Below, piece by piece: positions 33,755 through 43,856 of a stretch of DNA of 64,000 nt. Made by a program: the position numbers and the translations under genes. Location: NCBI RefSeq assembly GCF_000243395.2, contig NZ_CM001484.1:2227847-2291846 (forward strand). The letters run 5' to 3'. The notes beneath the pieces are model-generated. The model was not told where the DNA came from, made no database searches, and worked only from the letters and a program-made list of their open reading frames with translations. How positions within the stretch are numbered: position 1 is the first letter of the stretch; each line of letters starts with the position of its first letter. Origin of the DNA: Saccharomonospora glauca K62. GTDB lineage: Bacteria > Actinomycetota > Actinomycetes > Mycobacteriales > Pseudonocardiaceae.

Positions 33755-34726
33755 TTAATACCAGCGGAGCACCGCCGCGCCGGCGGTCATTCCCGACCCG
33801 ATCGCGGCCATGACCACCAAATCGCCTCGCTCGGCTCGCAGCTCGCTGAGGACCAGCGGGATCGACGCGGCGCCGGTGTTTCCGCTCAGCACGCCGGGCA
33901 CCGGGCACTTCGCCGGGTCGATCCCCATGGCGTTGATGCAGTCGGCGAGCATCTGCGGGTTGGCCTGGTGGAACACGAAGTGGTCGATGTCGTCCAAGGA
34001 GACACCGGCTTGTTCGACGACCTCGTGGATGAGCTTGGGCACGACCTCCTCGAAGTACTCCCGCACCTTGCGCCCGTGCATCACCATGTACCGTTCGCGG
34101 GCGTTGACGGTGGTGGCGTCCAGCGGGCGGCGGCTTCCGCCCGCTGGCTGGCCCACGTAGTCGGCGTGGCAGCCGTCGGTGATCAGCGTGTGCGTGAGCA
34201 GCCCGTAGCCGTCGGGAACCCGGCCCACCCTGGTGGCGGCGGCCCCGTCGCCGAACACGGTGACGGTCTTGCGGTCGGACTGGTAGAGCACCTTCGAGAT
34301 CGTGTCGGCGCCGATCACCAGCACCTCCTCCAGCGCCGGATTGGCGCTGAGCAGGGAGTGCGCGGTCACGAACGAGAAGAGGTAGCCCGAGCAGGCGGCA
34401 CTGAGATCGAAGGCGAACGCCCTGCCCAACCCCATCCGGCCCTGCACGATGGCGGCGGTGGAGGGGAAGTTGTGGTCGGGCGTGCTCGTGCCGAGGATAA
34501 CCGCGCCGACGCTGGCGCGCTTCTCCGGGCAGGAAGCGTACAACTTCTCGACCGCGAGGCAGGCCATGTCCGAAGTGGACACCTCCGGCGCGGCGTAGTG
34601 CCGCTCCTTGATGCCGGTCCGTTCGAGGATCCAGTCGGGATCCCGGTCGACCCAGGCACCCACCTGGTCGTTGTCGATCACTCTGGGAGGCAGGTAACCG
34701 GCGGCGCCGAGAATTCCTGTGGACAT
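33755..34726 (-). CDS. ketoacyl-ACP synthase III (FabH-like)
   Basis: The 323-residue protein is a complete KAS III with the Cys-His-Asn triad: Cys112 in SAACSGY, His253 in VFHQANP and Asn283 in LSGNTGAA. Such enzymes condense an acyl-CoA with malonyl-ACP to start a chain; some cluster-borne members acylate other substrates. It has its own ribosome-binding site (GAAGGAG) and follows a 155-bp, lower-GC gap that may carry a promoter. In this cluster it could build the starter acyl group for the NRPS, or modify an intermediate. Confidence 0.92.
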   Translation of the reverse strand: MSTGILGAAGYLPPRVIDNDQVGAWVDRDPDWILERTGIKERHYAAPEVSTSDMACLAVEKLYASCPEKRASVGAVILGTSTPDHNFPSTAAIVQGRMGLGRAFAFDLSAACSGYLFSFVTAHSLLSANPALEEVLVIGADTISKVLYQSDRKTVTVFGDGAAATRVGRVPDGYGLLTHTLITDGCHADYVGQPAGGSRRPLDATTVNARERYMVMHGRKVREYFEEVVPKLIHEVVEQAGVSLDDIDHFVFHQANPQMLADCINAMGIDPAKCPVPGVLSGNTGAASIPLVLSELRAERGDLVVMAAIGSGMTAGAAVLRWY

Positions 34727-34881
34727 GAGAGAACTCCTTCGCAGAGCAAGACGGTTTCACTACGATCGGGAGAACGACACCGAAATTCGAATTAGCGGGC
34801 AAGAAAATCGGTTTCCCTGCGACGGTAACACGGGGTATTCACCGTGGTCCACCGACGGCAATTAGCTGTTTTTGGTGTGGT

Positions 34882-35709
34882 TCAGATGGTGACTCCTCCC
34901 CCGCAGGTGAGGATTTCCCCGGTGACGTAGTCGGAATCGGGGCAGCAGAACAGGTAGATCGACCCGGCTGCCTCGGTCACCGTGCCGAAACGGCCCAGGG
35001 GGACGGTTTGGACTATGTGGTCGAGAACCGCGTCGTTCACGCCGATCGGGATTTCCCGGTCGCCGACCGGAATGGTGTGTCCCTCGGTGACCGAACTGAT
35101 GAGTCGGGTGTCGATGATTCCGAACGCGACCGCGTTGACGTTCACGCGGTACCGGCCCCATTCCTTCGCGAGCGTTTTCGTCAATCCGAAGATGCCCGCC
35201 TTCGCCGAGGCGTATCCCACCTGGCCCACGTTGCCGTAGATCGCGGCGATCGACGACACGTTCACGACTTTCCGGTGCACGTACCGGCCCCGTTTCTCGT
35301 CGTTTTTGGCCTGGTCGCGCAGGATCGGCTGGGCCGCGCGCAGGATCCGGAACGGGGCCTTGAGGTGGGTGTCGAGCATGGTGTCCCACTGCTCGTCGGT
35401 GGTCTTCTGGATGACGTTGTCCCACGGGAATCCCGCGTTGTTCACCACGATGTCCAGGCTGCCGAACTCCCGCACCGCGGTGGCGACGAATTCCTCGGCG
35501 AACCCGTCGGCGGTGACGTCACCGACGTAGCCCACCGCCGCTCCTCCCGCCGAGGTGATCGTCGCGACCGTGTCGTCCACCGCCTTCTTGTCCATGCCGT
35601 TGACCACTACTCCGGCGCCCTCGGCCGCGAGTCGTTCGGCCACCGCCCGGCCGATGCCTCGGCTGGAGCCCGAGACGATCGCGCCCCTTCCCGCTAGCGT
35701 TGCACTCAC
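34882..35709 (-). CDS. short-chain dehydrogenase/reductase (FabG-like)
   Basis: The 275-residue protein has the NAD(P)-binding GSSRGIGR (about 15-22), NNAG, and the catalytic Ser in VSSIAAIYG with the Tyr-x-x-x-Lys of GYASAKAG. A charged insertion (about 135-147, NDEKRGRYVHRK) precedes the catalytic Ser. It reduces a beta-keto group or oxidises an alcohol on a carrier-bound or free intermediate. Its GTG start overlaps the exporter's stop codon by 4 bp, so it is translated together with the exporter and the NRPS upstream of it. Confidence 0.92.
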   Translation of the reverse strand: MSATLAGRGAIVSGSSRGIGRAVAERLAAEGAGVVVNGMDKKAVDDTVATITSAGGAAVGYVGDVTADGFAEEFVATAVREFGSLDIVVNNAGFPWDNVIQKTTDEQWDTMLDTHLKAPFRILRAAQPILRDQAKNDEKRGRYVHRKVVNVSSIAAIYGNVGQVGYASAKAGIFGLTKTLAKEWGRYRVNVNAVAFGIIDTRLISSVTEGHTIPVGDREIPIGVNDAVLDHIVQTVPLGRFGTVTEAAGSIYLFCCPDSDYVTGEILTCGGGVTI

Positions 35710-37199
35710 TGCTGCTGCCCTCCGGTCGTCGTTGTCGCTCCGGCCGCCGTGGCCGGGGCCGTCCGAGGTAGGAACCACGCCACCAACCCGCACGCCGCCA
35801 CCAGCACCGCGCCGGTCAACTGCGCCGCCCCGATGGCGTCGACGAAGGCCGCTCTCGCGCCCTCGGCCTGCTCGGGGGACCGCGCTCGGCTCAACGCCTC
35901 GGGAAGCGACCCGGCGGCGAGGCCTGCGGGCGACCGCCAGGTGAACAGCGCCGCGCTCACCGCACCGAGCACCGCCACACCGAGGGAGGCGCCCGTTTCG
36001 TGGACCATCCCCGAGACCCCGGACGCCGCACCGGTCTGCTCCGGGGGCACGGAACTCACCAACGCGTTCGTCACCAGGGGCCCGGCGATGCCGAGCCCGC
36101 AGCCCGCGGCCACGAGTCCCGGCGCCAGGGCCGCGTATCCCGCCGACGGCGGCACCAACGCGATGACCGCCAGCCCGGACGCCGCGAGGCACATGCCGGT
36201 GGTGATGCCGCGCGCCGCCCCCAGCCGGGCGCCGACGCGGGCACTGACGACGCTGCCGCACACCAGCAGCCCGAGCGCCATGGGCATCGTGCGCAGCCCG
36301 GCCTCCAGCGGGGTGTAGCCGTGGTTCAGTTGCAGGTGCTGGGTGAGCAGGAAGATCGACCCGGCCAGCCCGAACGCGGCCAACAGGCTCGTGATCACCG
36401 ACAACCGGAACGCCGGGACCCGGAACAACGCCATGTCCAACATGGGCTCATGGGTGCGTTTCTCCTGCCGGACGAACGCGGCCAGCAGGAGCGCGCCCAC
36501 CCCCAGGGCCCCCAGGACCGCCGGGGAGGCCCAGCCTCGGCCGGGGCCGGCGATGATGGCCCACCCGATGCTCACCATCGCGCCCGCCGACAGCAGCGCC
36601 CCGACCACGTCCGGCCGCCGCCCGCGCGGACCCCGGAACTCCGGCACCAGGGAGCGGGCGAACACCAGGCACACCACGGCGATCGGGATGTTGATCGCGA
36701 AGACCGCGGGCCAGGAGAACCGCGCCAGCAGCGCACCCCCGATGACGGGACCGAGCGCCTGTCCGCCCGCGGCGACGGCCGTCCAGATCCCGATCGCCTT
36801 GGGCCGCTGCTGTTCGGGAAAGACACGGGTCAGCACGGCTAGCGTGGCCGGGATGATGCAGGCGCCCCCGATCCCCATGCCCGCGCGGGCCGCGATCAAC
36901 TGCACGGGCTCGGTCGCGGTCGTCGCGACCGCGGACCCCACCCCGAACAAGGCCAGCCCGGCCAGCCAGGTGGTGCGGTATCCGACGAGGTCCGCCACCC
37001 CGCCCGCGACCACCGAGAGACAACCCACGGCGACCGTGTACGCGTTGACCATCCACTGGATCTGCGCGGTGGTGGCGCCGAGCTGCTCGATGATCGACGG
37101 GATCGCGATGTTGACCACGGTGTTGTCGAGCACGGTCAGAAAGAGGGTCAGGCACAAAACGGCCAGCACCCACCAGCGTCGGGAGGCGGAGAGCGTCAT
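35706..37199 (-). CDS. MFS exporter (DHA2-like, about 14 TM)
   Basis: The 497-residue membrane protein has about 14 hydrophobic segments, the N-terminal signature LDNTVVNIAIPSI and the segment-5 motif GPVIGGAL of drug:proton antiporters of the EmrB/QacA type. The hydrophilic C-terminus is Thr/Gln-rich. Its ATG overlaps the stop of the NRPS gene by 4 bp and its stop overlaps the SDR start. It probably exports the cluster product and gives self-resistance. Confidence 0.94.
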   Translation of the reverse strand: MTLSASRRWWVLAVLCLTLFLTVLDNTVVNIAIPSIIEQLGATTAQIQWMVNAYTVAVGCLSVVAGGVADLVGYRTTWLAGLALFGVGSAVATTATEPVQLIAARAGMGIGGACIIPATLAVLTRVFPEQQRPKAIGIWTAVAAGGQALGPVIGGALLARFSWPAVFAINIPIAVVCLVFARSLVPEFRGPRGRRPDVVGALLSAGAMVSIGWAIIAGPGRGWASPAVLGALGVGALLLAAFVRQEKRTHEPMLDMALFRVPAFRLSVITSLLAAFGLAGSIFLLTQHLQLNHGYTPLEAGLRTMPMALGLLVCGSVVSARVGARLGAARGITTGMCLAASGLAVIALVPPSAGYAALAPGLVAAGCGLGIAGPLVTNALVSSVPPEQTGAASGVSGMVHETGASLGVAVLGAVSAALFTWRSPAGLAAGSLPEALSRARSPEQAEGARAAFVDAIGAAQLTGAVLVAACGLVAWFLPRTAPATAAGATTTTGGQQQ

Positions 37200-40100
37200 G
37201 TGCGGCTCCTCCGTCGCGCGAGCCGAGCTCGACCCGCCGCCGCCCGTGCGCCCAGCTCGGCGGAGGAGGGTCCCGTGTCGACGGTGTCGCTCTCCCCGTT
37301 CGGGTTCGCCGCCTCCGCGACGGCCTTGGCCTGCGCGGTCACCGTGGTGTGCTGGAACAGTTGCACCACCGAGAGGCGGACGCCGGTGGCCGCGGCAAGT
37401 TTGCTCTGCAACTTCAGCAGCACCACCGAATGGCCACCGAGGTCGAAGAAGTTGTCACGGGTGCCGACCCGGTCGAGACCGAGGACCTCGCCCCAGACCT
37501 CGCTGACCACGCGCTCCCAGCGGTCGCGTGGCGCCACGTACCCGGACTCGCCGCCGGGGCGGGTGCGGTCGGGGACGGGCAGTGCGCGGCGGTCCAGTTT
37601 GCCGCTCGGCGTCTTGGGCAGCTCCGCTAGTTCGGTGAGCACCGCGGGCACCATGTACTCCGGGAGCCGCTCGGCCAGGGCCGCCCTCACCGCGGCCAGG
37701 TCCGTTCCCGGCGAGCGGGGCACCACGTAGCCGACGAGCCAGGTTCCCCCGGAGTCGGTGTGCACCGTAACCGCGGCCTCGGCGACCTCGGGGTGTTCGC
37801 TCAGCGCCGCCTGGATCTCGCCGAGCTCGACCCGGAAACCACGGATCTTGACCTGGTCGTCGATGCGGTCGAGGTATTCCAGGAAACCGTCGGGAGTCCA
37901 GCGGACGAGGTCCCCGCTGCGGTACATGCGGCTGCCCGGTGGTCCGAACGGGTCGGGCACGAATCGGTCGCCGGTCAGCGCGGGTTTGCCGGCGTAGCCG
38001 CGGGCGACCTGCGGGCCGGCGATGTAGAGCTCTCCCGGCACTCCCGGAGGCGTCAGGCGCAGCCCGCGGTCGAGCACGTACATGCGCATGTTGCCCAGCC
38101 CGCGCCCGATGGGCACCCGGTGCGGCCAGGTGTGCGGGTCGGGCTCGAGGAGGTGCGCCGTGGCGGCGTGGGTCTCGGTCGGGCCGTAGAAGTTGTAAGC
38201 GCGTCGGTCGGGATGCGCGAGGAAGAACTGGCGGATGCGGTCGGTCACCATGAACGCCTCGCCGCCCTGCAGGACGTCGGTGAGTGACTCCAGCGCACTG
38301 CCCCGCGCTCCGGCGGCCTCGATCAGCGCCTCGATCGCCAGCCGTGGCGCGAACAGTTCATTCACCCGATGCCGGTCGATCCAGCGGACCAGCTCGTCCG
38401 GGTCCCGCCGTACGTGCTCGCCGGGGATGACCAGCGTCTTGCCCATCAGCAACGTCACCAAGGTCTCTTGGACCGAGAAGTCGAAGCTGATCGCGGTGAA
38501 CTGCGCGGTGCGCCACCCCGGACCGCCGCGCAGGGTGTTGCGGTGCCAGTCGAGCACGTTGACGATGCCGGAGGTGGGCATCACGACGCCCTTGGGCTTG
38601 CCCGTCGATCCCGAGGTGTAGATGACGTAGGCGGGGTTGCCGGGCAGTGCCGGACGTACGCGGTCGGCGTCGGTCGGGTCGTGGTCTACCCCGCCGGGCA
38701 GCGACGCGAGGGTGTCGAGGCCCTCGACGACCAACCGGGGTGCGCCCTCCGGGACGAGGTGGGTGAGCTCGGGGGTGGTGAGCACCAGCCGCGGCGCGCT
38801 GTCGTCGATCATGTAGCGGATCCGGTCGGCGGGATACTCCGGGTCGATGGGCAGGTAGGCCGCGCCCGACTTGAGGACGCCGAGGATGCCCGCCACCAGC
38901 TCGAACGACCGAGGCAGTACCAGCGCGACGACGTCCTCGGTGCCGATGTCCCGGCCGATCAGGTGGTGGGCCAACCGGTTGGCGGTGCGGTTCAGCTCGG
39001 CGTAGGTCAGCATCGCCTCGTCGCGGACGAGGGCGGGGTGGTCGCCGAGCCCGGCGGCCCGCTCCTCGAACAACTCGGCCACGGTCGCCGTGGTCACCTC
39101 GCGGTCGACGTCGTTGAACTCGACCAGCAACCGGTGACGTTCGTCGTCGAGGAGGATGTCGGGATCACCGATGCGCTGCTCGGGGTCGTCGGCCATCGCG
39201 CGCAGCATCGTGAACCATCGGCGCAGCAGGAGGTCGATGTCCTCGGGGTCGAACAGGTCGGTGCTGTACTCGACGTCCCCGCTGAGGCCTCCGACGTCGC
39301 CGTGGTTCTCGGCCAGGCTGAACACCAGGTCGAACCGCGAGGTGCCGGTGGGGATCGTGAGGGTCTCGCTGTCCAGGCCGGGCAGGGAAAGCTCGGCCGT
39401 GCCCGCGTTCTGCAGCACGAGCATGATCTGGAACAGCGGGTGGTGCGCGGTCGACCGTACCGGGTTCAGTTCCTCGACCAGCTGCTCGAACGGCACGAGC
39501 TGGTGCTCGTAGGCCTCCAGGTCGGTCTCCTTGACCCGCGCCAGTAGCTCGGAGAAAGACGGGTCGCCCTCGGTGTCGACACGCAGGACCAGCGTGTTGA
39601 CGAAGAACCCGACGAGGTCGTTGAGCGACTCGTCGGTGCGGCCCGCGATCGGGCTTCCCAACGGGATGTCGGTCCCGGCCCCCAGGCGGGTCAGCAACGC
39701 GGCCAGACCGGCGTGCAGCACCATGAAGAGCGTGCACCGATGCCGCTGGGCGAGGGCGACCAACGCGCGGTGCAGGTCCGGGTCCACGGTGAACTCGACG
39801 GTGTGTCCCCGGTAGGTGGCGCGGTCCGGGCGAGGTCGCGCCATGGGCAGTGACACTTGCTCGGGGCTGCCGGCGAGCCGTTTCCTCCAGTAGTCGATCT
39901 CGGCGATCGCGGCGTCGGAGCCCAACAGATCGTTCTGCCACAACGTGTAGTCGGCGTACTGGACGGGCAGCGGCGACCAGTCCGGGGCCCGCCCGGCCCG
40001 CCGGGCGTCGTAGGCCTCGGCGAGGTCACGGCACAGTGGTGCGAGCGACCATCCGTCGCCGGCGATGTGGTGCAGTGTCAGGAGCAGGACGTGTTCGCGG

Positions 40101-43100
40101 TCGTCGACATGGAACACCGCGGCCCGCAACGGGGGTTCCGTGGCCAGGTCGAAGGCCTCCGTCGCCTCCCGCGCCAACGCGTCGTCCAGCTGATCCCGTG
40201 TGACCGTGGTGGTTCGCAGTCGGATCGAGACGGCCTCGGGAGGCAACACCCGCTGTTCGGGTTCCCCGTCGACGTCGGGGAAGACCGTGCGCAGGCTCTC
40301 ATGCCGGGCCGTCAGATCGGTGAGGGCACGTTCCAGTGCCGTGGCGTCGAGATTGCCGCGCAGACGGAACGCGAGCGGCATGTGGTAGGTGGCGCTGGGA
40401 CCCGCCGCGTGGTGCAGAAACCACAGTCGACGTTGCGCCGACGACAACGGGATGCGCTCCGGACGGCGGCGCGTGGTCAGCGCGCGGCCGGTGTCACGGT
40501 ACTCGGCGAGCCGGGAGCTCAACGCGGCGACGGTGGGGGCCTCGAACACCACGCGGAGGGGGACGTCCGCCCCCAGGACCCGGCGAATTCTGCTGGTGAG
40601 TTTCGTCGCCAGCAGCGAATGCCCGCCCAGAGCGAAGAAGTCGTCGTGCAACCCGACCGAGGGCAGGCCGAGCACGTCGGCGAACACCCCGCACAGGATT
40701 TCCTGCGAAGGGGTCAGCGGCTCCGGTTCGTGGTGGGTCCCCGACAAGGTCGGGGCGGGCAGGGCCGCGACGTCGAGCTTCCCGTTGGCCGTGACCGGAA
40801 CGGTGTCCACCAGCGTGAAGGTCGCGGGCACGAACTGTTCGGGAAGTCGAGTGCGCAGGAAGGTGCGCAGCCGCGCGGGGTCCACCTCGGCCCCGGACTC
40901 GGGCACCACGTAGGCGTCCAGCCGAAGCTCGCCCCGACCGTCGTCGGCGGCGAGGACCACCGCCTGCCGGACCCCCGGATGCTGCCGGGTCACGGCTTCC
41001 ACCTCACCGGGTTCCACGCGCAGGCCCCGGATCTTGACCTGCCGGTCGGTGCGCCCCACGTAGGCGAGGCTGCCGTCGGCGCGCCAGTGACACCGGTCGC
41101 CGGTGCGGTACATGCGGGCTCCGGCCACGGTGCCGAACGGGTCGGGGATGAAGCGTTCGGCCGTCAGCCCGGGGCGTCCCGCGTAGCCGCGGGCGACCTG
41201 GACGCCACCGATCCATAGCTCACCGTCCACACCGGGTGGCAGCAGTCGGCCCCAGCGATCGGTGACGTAGAGCTGGGTGTTGGGCACCGGGAAGCCGATC
41301 GGGACCTCCGGGCCGCGTTCCCGGTCGCACGGCCACCAGGTCACGTCGACGGTCGCCTCGGTCGGCCCGTAGAGGTTGTGCAGGCGCGCGGCGGGAAGGA
41401 TCTCGGCGAGGCGGTCGCGCAAGGCCGCGGGCAACACCTCGCCGCTGCACACGACGGCGCGGATGGAGGTGCAGTTCGCGGCGGACGGTTCCTCGACGAA
41501 CGCGCCGAGCATCGAGGGCACGAAGTGCAGCACCGACACGCCTTCCGTGGTGATCAGCTCCGCCAGGTAGCGCGGGTCGCGGTGTCCTCCCGGCGCCGCG
41601 AGCACCAGTCGGGCTCCCACGATCAGTGGCCAGAACAGCTCCCAGACCGACACGTCGAACCCGATCGGCGTCTTCTGCAGCACCACGTCGGAGTCGGTGA
41701 GCCGGAACGTCCGCTGCATCCAGTCGAGGCGGTTCAGCACCCCACGTTCCTCCACCACGACGCCCTTGGGCCGTCCGGTGGAGCCGGAGGTGAACATCAC
41801 GTACAGCGCCGGGTCCCGGCGGGGTCTGGGGGACTCGCCGCCGTCGGGCAGGTCGTCGACCGCCAACCAGCCCTCGCCCGGAAGTTCGTCCCGGAGTCCG
41901 GTGAGCGTCACCCCTTCCCGCGCGTCCGCGTCGGCGAGCATCGCCGCGATGCGCTCGGTCGGGAGCTCGGGGTCGACGGGAAGGTAGGCGTACCCGGCCT
42001 TCACGACGCCCCAGAGAGCCACCATCAACTCCACCGAGCGCGGCAGCGCCACCGCCACCGCCGAGCCCGTCACCCGTCCGGTCAACACCCGCGCCACGTG
42101 CTCGGCACGACGGTCCAGTTCGGCGTAGGTGAGGCGTTGCGTGCCGCACACCACGGCCACGGCGTCGGGGGTGCGACGCACGACCTCGGCGAACCGCGCG
42201 GCGAGCGAGTTCGCACCGGGGTCGGTGTGCTCGCCCGTGCCCCAGCGCAGGACCCGGTCCGCCTCGGCGGGACCGAGGACGGGCACGGTCGACACCTTCC
42301 GGTCCGGGGCGGCCGTGACGACGTCGAGCAGGCGCGCGAAATGGTCGGCGAACGCGCGCACCGTGTCCTCGTCATAGAGGTCCGTGTCGTACTCGAGTAC
42401 GCCGTCCAGCTCGCCTTCGCGCTCGGTCAGATACAGCGTGAGATCGAGTTTGGCCGTGTCGTTGGGCACGAACGACACCTCGGTATCGGCGCCGGGCAGG
42501 GACAGCTCCGTCATGCCGTCCCGGACGACGAGCATCGTGCGGAAGAACGGGTTCGCGCCGCGAGCCCGGTCGGGCCGCAGCCGTTCCACCAACTTCTCGA
42601 ACGGCACGTCCTGGTGGCGGTAGGCGTCGAAGCAGGCGTCGCGGACCCGGCCGAGCACCGTGAGGAAGTCCGGATCGCCCGCCAGGGACACGCGGATGGG
42701 CAGGGTGTTGAGGAAGTACCCCGCGACCCGTTCGAAGTCGGGGTCGCTGCGGGCCGCCATGGGGGTGCCGGTCACGACGTCCTCGGTGGCGGTGCGCGCG
42801 CCCAGCGTGGTCTGGAAAGCGGCCAACAGCACCATGAACGGCGTGCACCGCTGTGACCGGGCCAGGTCGCGCACCCTGGTGGTTGCTTCCGACGGCACGG
42901 TGAACCCGAGCTGGGCTCCCCGGTAGGTGGGGGCCCCGGCGCGTGGGCGGTCCGGTCGCAGTCCGGTGTCGACCGGGGCGTCGGCGAGGACTTGCTCCCA
43001 GTGCTTGAACTGGGCCGTGATGGTGTCCACGCCGTCCTCGCCCGGTTCGACGGCGCGGCGCTGCCGGGCCACGAAGTCGTCGTAGGTGGTCCCCGCCGGT

Positions 43101-43579
43101 TCCGGCAGTGTCTCACCGCGATAGGCGCGAGCCCAGTCGTCGAACAACAACGACAGTGACCAGGCGTCGCAGACTAGGTGGTGCAGGACCACGCCGACGA
43201 GGTGTTCGCGCTCGGCCAGCCGCCAGACGGTGACGCGCACCAGGGGCTCGCCCGCCAGGTCGAACCGGTGGCGTGCCTCCGCCCGAAGCTCGGCCTCCGC
43301 CTCGTTCGGCCGCCCCCGGCGATCGACGACCCGGACGGCGGCGACCTCGGGCACGTCGAGCCGTCCCGAGCGCGGAGTGCCGTGGTCATCCACCACGATC
43401 GTGCGCAGCACTTCGTGCCGCTCCACCACCGTGGCCCAGGCCCGGACGAGTGCCGGAACGTCGAGCTCGCCGCGCACGCGCACCGACACCGGCACGTTCT
43501 GCGCGCACCCGCTCGCGTCGAGCTGGTGCGTGAACCACAAGCGTTCCTGACCGAAGGACAGCTGCCCGCTGGCGTTCAT
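37196..43579 (-). CDS. NRPS: C-A(Ser)-PCP-C-A(pipecolate-like)-PCP
   Basis: This 2127-residue synthetase has two full modules. C1 (about 5-440) has HHLVCDAWS near 133. A1 (about 460-965) has Asp642 in GFDVSVWEL, and the pocket residues read D-V-W-H-V-S-L-V-D, the serine code. PCP1 carries Ser near 988 (GGHSLLATKL). C2 (about 1060-1500) has HHIAGDGWS. A2 (about 1525-2010) has Asp1700 in FDFSVQE, and its pocket reads D-F-Q-L-L-G-F-A-A, close to the pipecolate code I recall from FkbP/RapP. PCP2 is near 2050. There is no thioesterase. It begins with C, so it accepts an upstream chain. It overlaps the exporter gene and follows the MbtH gene by 28 bp. Substrate calls are inferences from pocket residues. 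Confidence 0.93.
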   Translation of the reverse strand: MNASGQLSFGQERLWFTHQLDASGCAQNVPVSVRVRGELDVPALVRAWATVVERHEVLRTIVVDDHGTPRSGRLDVPEVAAVRVVDRRGRPNEAEAELRAEARHRFDLAGEPLVRVTVWRLAEREHLVGVVLHHLVCDAWSLSLLFDDWARAYRGETLPEPAGTTYDDFVARQRRAVEPGEDGVDTITAQFKHWEQVLADAPVDTGLRPDRPRAGAPTYRGAQLGFTVPSEATTRVRDLARSQRCTPFMVLLAAFQTTLGARTATEDVVTGTPMAARSDPDFERVAGYFLNTLPIRVSLAGDPDFLTVLGRVRDACFDAYRHQDVPFEKLVERLRPDRARGANPFFRTMLVVRDGMTELSLPGADTEVSFVPNDTAKLDLTLYLTEREGELDGVLEYDTDLYDEDTVRAFADHFARLLDVVTAAPDRKVSTVPVLGPAEADRVLRWGTGEHTDPGANSLAARFAEVVRRTPDAVAVVCGTQRLTYAELDRRAEHVARVLTGRVTGSAVAVALPRSVELMVALWGVVKAGYAYLPVDPELPTERIAAMLADADAREGVTLTGLRDELPGEGWLAVDDLPDGGESPRPRRDPALYVMFTSGSTGRPKGVVVEERGVLNRLDWMQRTFRLTDSDVVLQKTPIGFDVSVWELFWPLIVGARLVLAAPGGHRDPRYLAELITTEGVSVLHFVPSMLGAFVEEPSAANCTSIRAVVCSGEVLPAALRDRLAEILPAARLHNLYGPTEATVDVTWWPCDRERGPEVPIGFPVPNTQLYVTDRWGRLLPPGVDGELWIGGVQVARGYAGRPGLTAERFIPDPFGTVAGARMYRTGDRCHWRADGSLAYVGRTDRQVKIRGLRVEPGEVEAVTRQHPGVRQAVVLAADDGRGELRLDAYVVPESGAEVDPARLRTFLRTRLPEQFVPATFTLVDTVPVTANGKLDVAALPAPTLSGTHHEPEPLTPSQEILCGVFADVLGLPSVGLHDDFFALGGHSLLATKLTSRIRRVLGADVPLRVVFEAPTVAALSSRLAEYRDTGRALTTRRRPERIPLSSAQRRLWFLHHAAGPSATYHMPLAFRLRGNLDATALERALTDLTARHESLRTVFPDVDGEPEQRVLPPEAVSIRLRTTTVTRDQLDDALAREATEAFDLATEPPLRAAVFHVDDREHVLLLTLHHIAGDGWSLAPLCRDLAEAYDARRAGRAPDWSPLPVQYADYTLWQNDLLGSDAAIAEIDYWRKRLAGSPEQVSLPMARPRPDRATYRGHTVEFTVDPDLHRALVALAQRHRCTLFMVLHAGLAALLTRLGAGTDIPLGSPIAGRTDESLNDLVGFFVNTLVLRVDTEGDPSFSELLARVKETDLEAYEHQLVPFEQLVEELNPVRSTAHHPLFQIMLVLQNAGTAELSLPGLDSETLTIPTGTSRFDLVFSLAENHGDVGGLSGDVEYSTDLFDPEDIDLLLRRWFTMLRAMADDPEQRIGDPDILLDDERHRLLVEFNDVDREVTTATVAELFEERAAGLGDHPALVRDEAMLTYAELNRTANRLAHHLIGRDIGTEDVVALVLPRSFELVAGILGVLKSGAAYLPIDPEYPADRIRYMIDDSAPRLVLTTPELTHLVPEGAPRLVVEGLDTLASLPGGVDHDPTDADRVRPALPGNPAYVIYTSGSTGKPKGVVMPTSGIVNVLDWHRNTLRGGPGWRTAQFTAISFDFSVQETLVTLLMGKTLVIPGEHVRRDPDELVRWIDRHRVNELFAPRLAIEALIEAAGARGSALESLTDVLQGGEAFMVTDRIRQFFLAHPDRRAYNFYGPTETHAATAHLLEPDPHTWPHRVPIGRGLGNMRMYVLDRGLRLTPPGVPGELYIAGPQVARGYAGKPALTGDRFVPDPFGPPGSRMYRSGDLVRWTPDGFLEYLDRIDDQVKIRGFRVELGEIQAALSEHPEVAEAAVTVHTDSGGTWLVGYVVPRSPGTDLAAVRAALAERLPEYMVPAVLTELAELPKTPSGKLDRRALPVPDRTRPGGESGYVAPRDRWERVVSEVWGEVLGLDRVGTRDNFFDLGGHSVVLLKLQSKLAAATGVRLSVVQLFQHTTVTAQAKAVAEAANPNGESDTVDTGPSSAELGARAAAGRARLARRRSRT

Positions 43580-43607
43580 GGCGCTCCTCTACTGGTCGGC
43601 TTTCGGG

Positions 43608-43823
43608 TCAGGCGGCTCCGTCCATCTGCCGCCGCACACTCAGCGGACGCATGTCCGTCCACACCTTCTCGATGTGGGCCAGGCAGTCGGCCTTGACGCC
43701 GGTGAACCCGACCTCGCGCCACCCCGCGGGCACGGTGCGCTCCGCAGGCCAGATCGAGTACTGCTCCTCGTCGTTGACGACCACGGTGTAGACGGTGGTG
43801 GTGTCGTCGTCCTCGAATGCCAT
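43608..43823 (-). CDS. MbtH-like protein
   Basis: The 71-residue protein has the MbtH signature: [19 protein letters not shown] and [19 protein letters not shown]. These small proteins bind NRPS adenylation domains and are needed for their folding or activity. It lies between the formyltransferase-like gene and the NRPS (33 and 28 bp gaps), with a good ribosome-binding site (AAGGAG). Confidence 0.96.
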   Translation of the reverse strand: MAFEDDDTTTVYTVVVNDEEQYSIWPAERTVPAGWREVGFTGVKADCLAHIEKVWTDMRPLSVRRQMDGAA

Positions 43824-43856
43824 GTCGTTCTCCTTCGTTCGGTGGGTGGTCGATGC

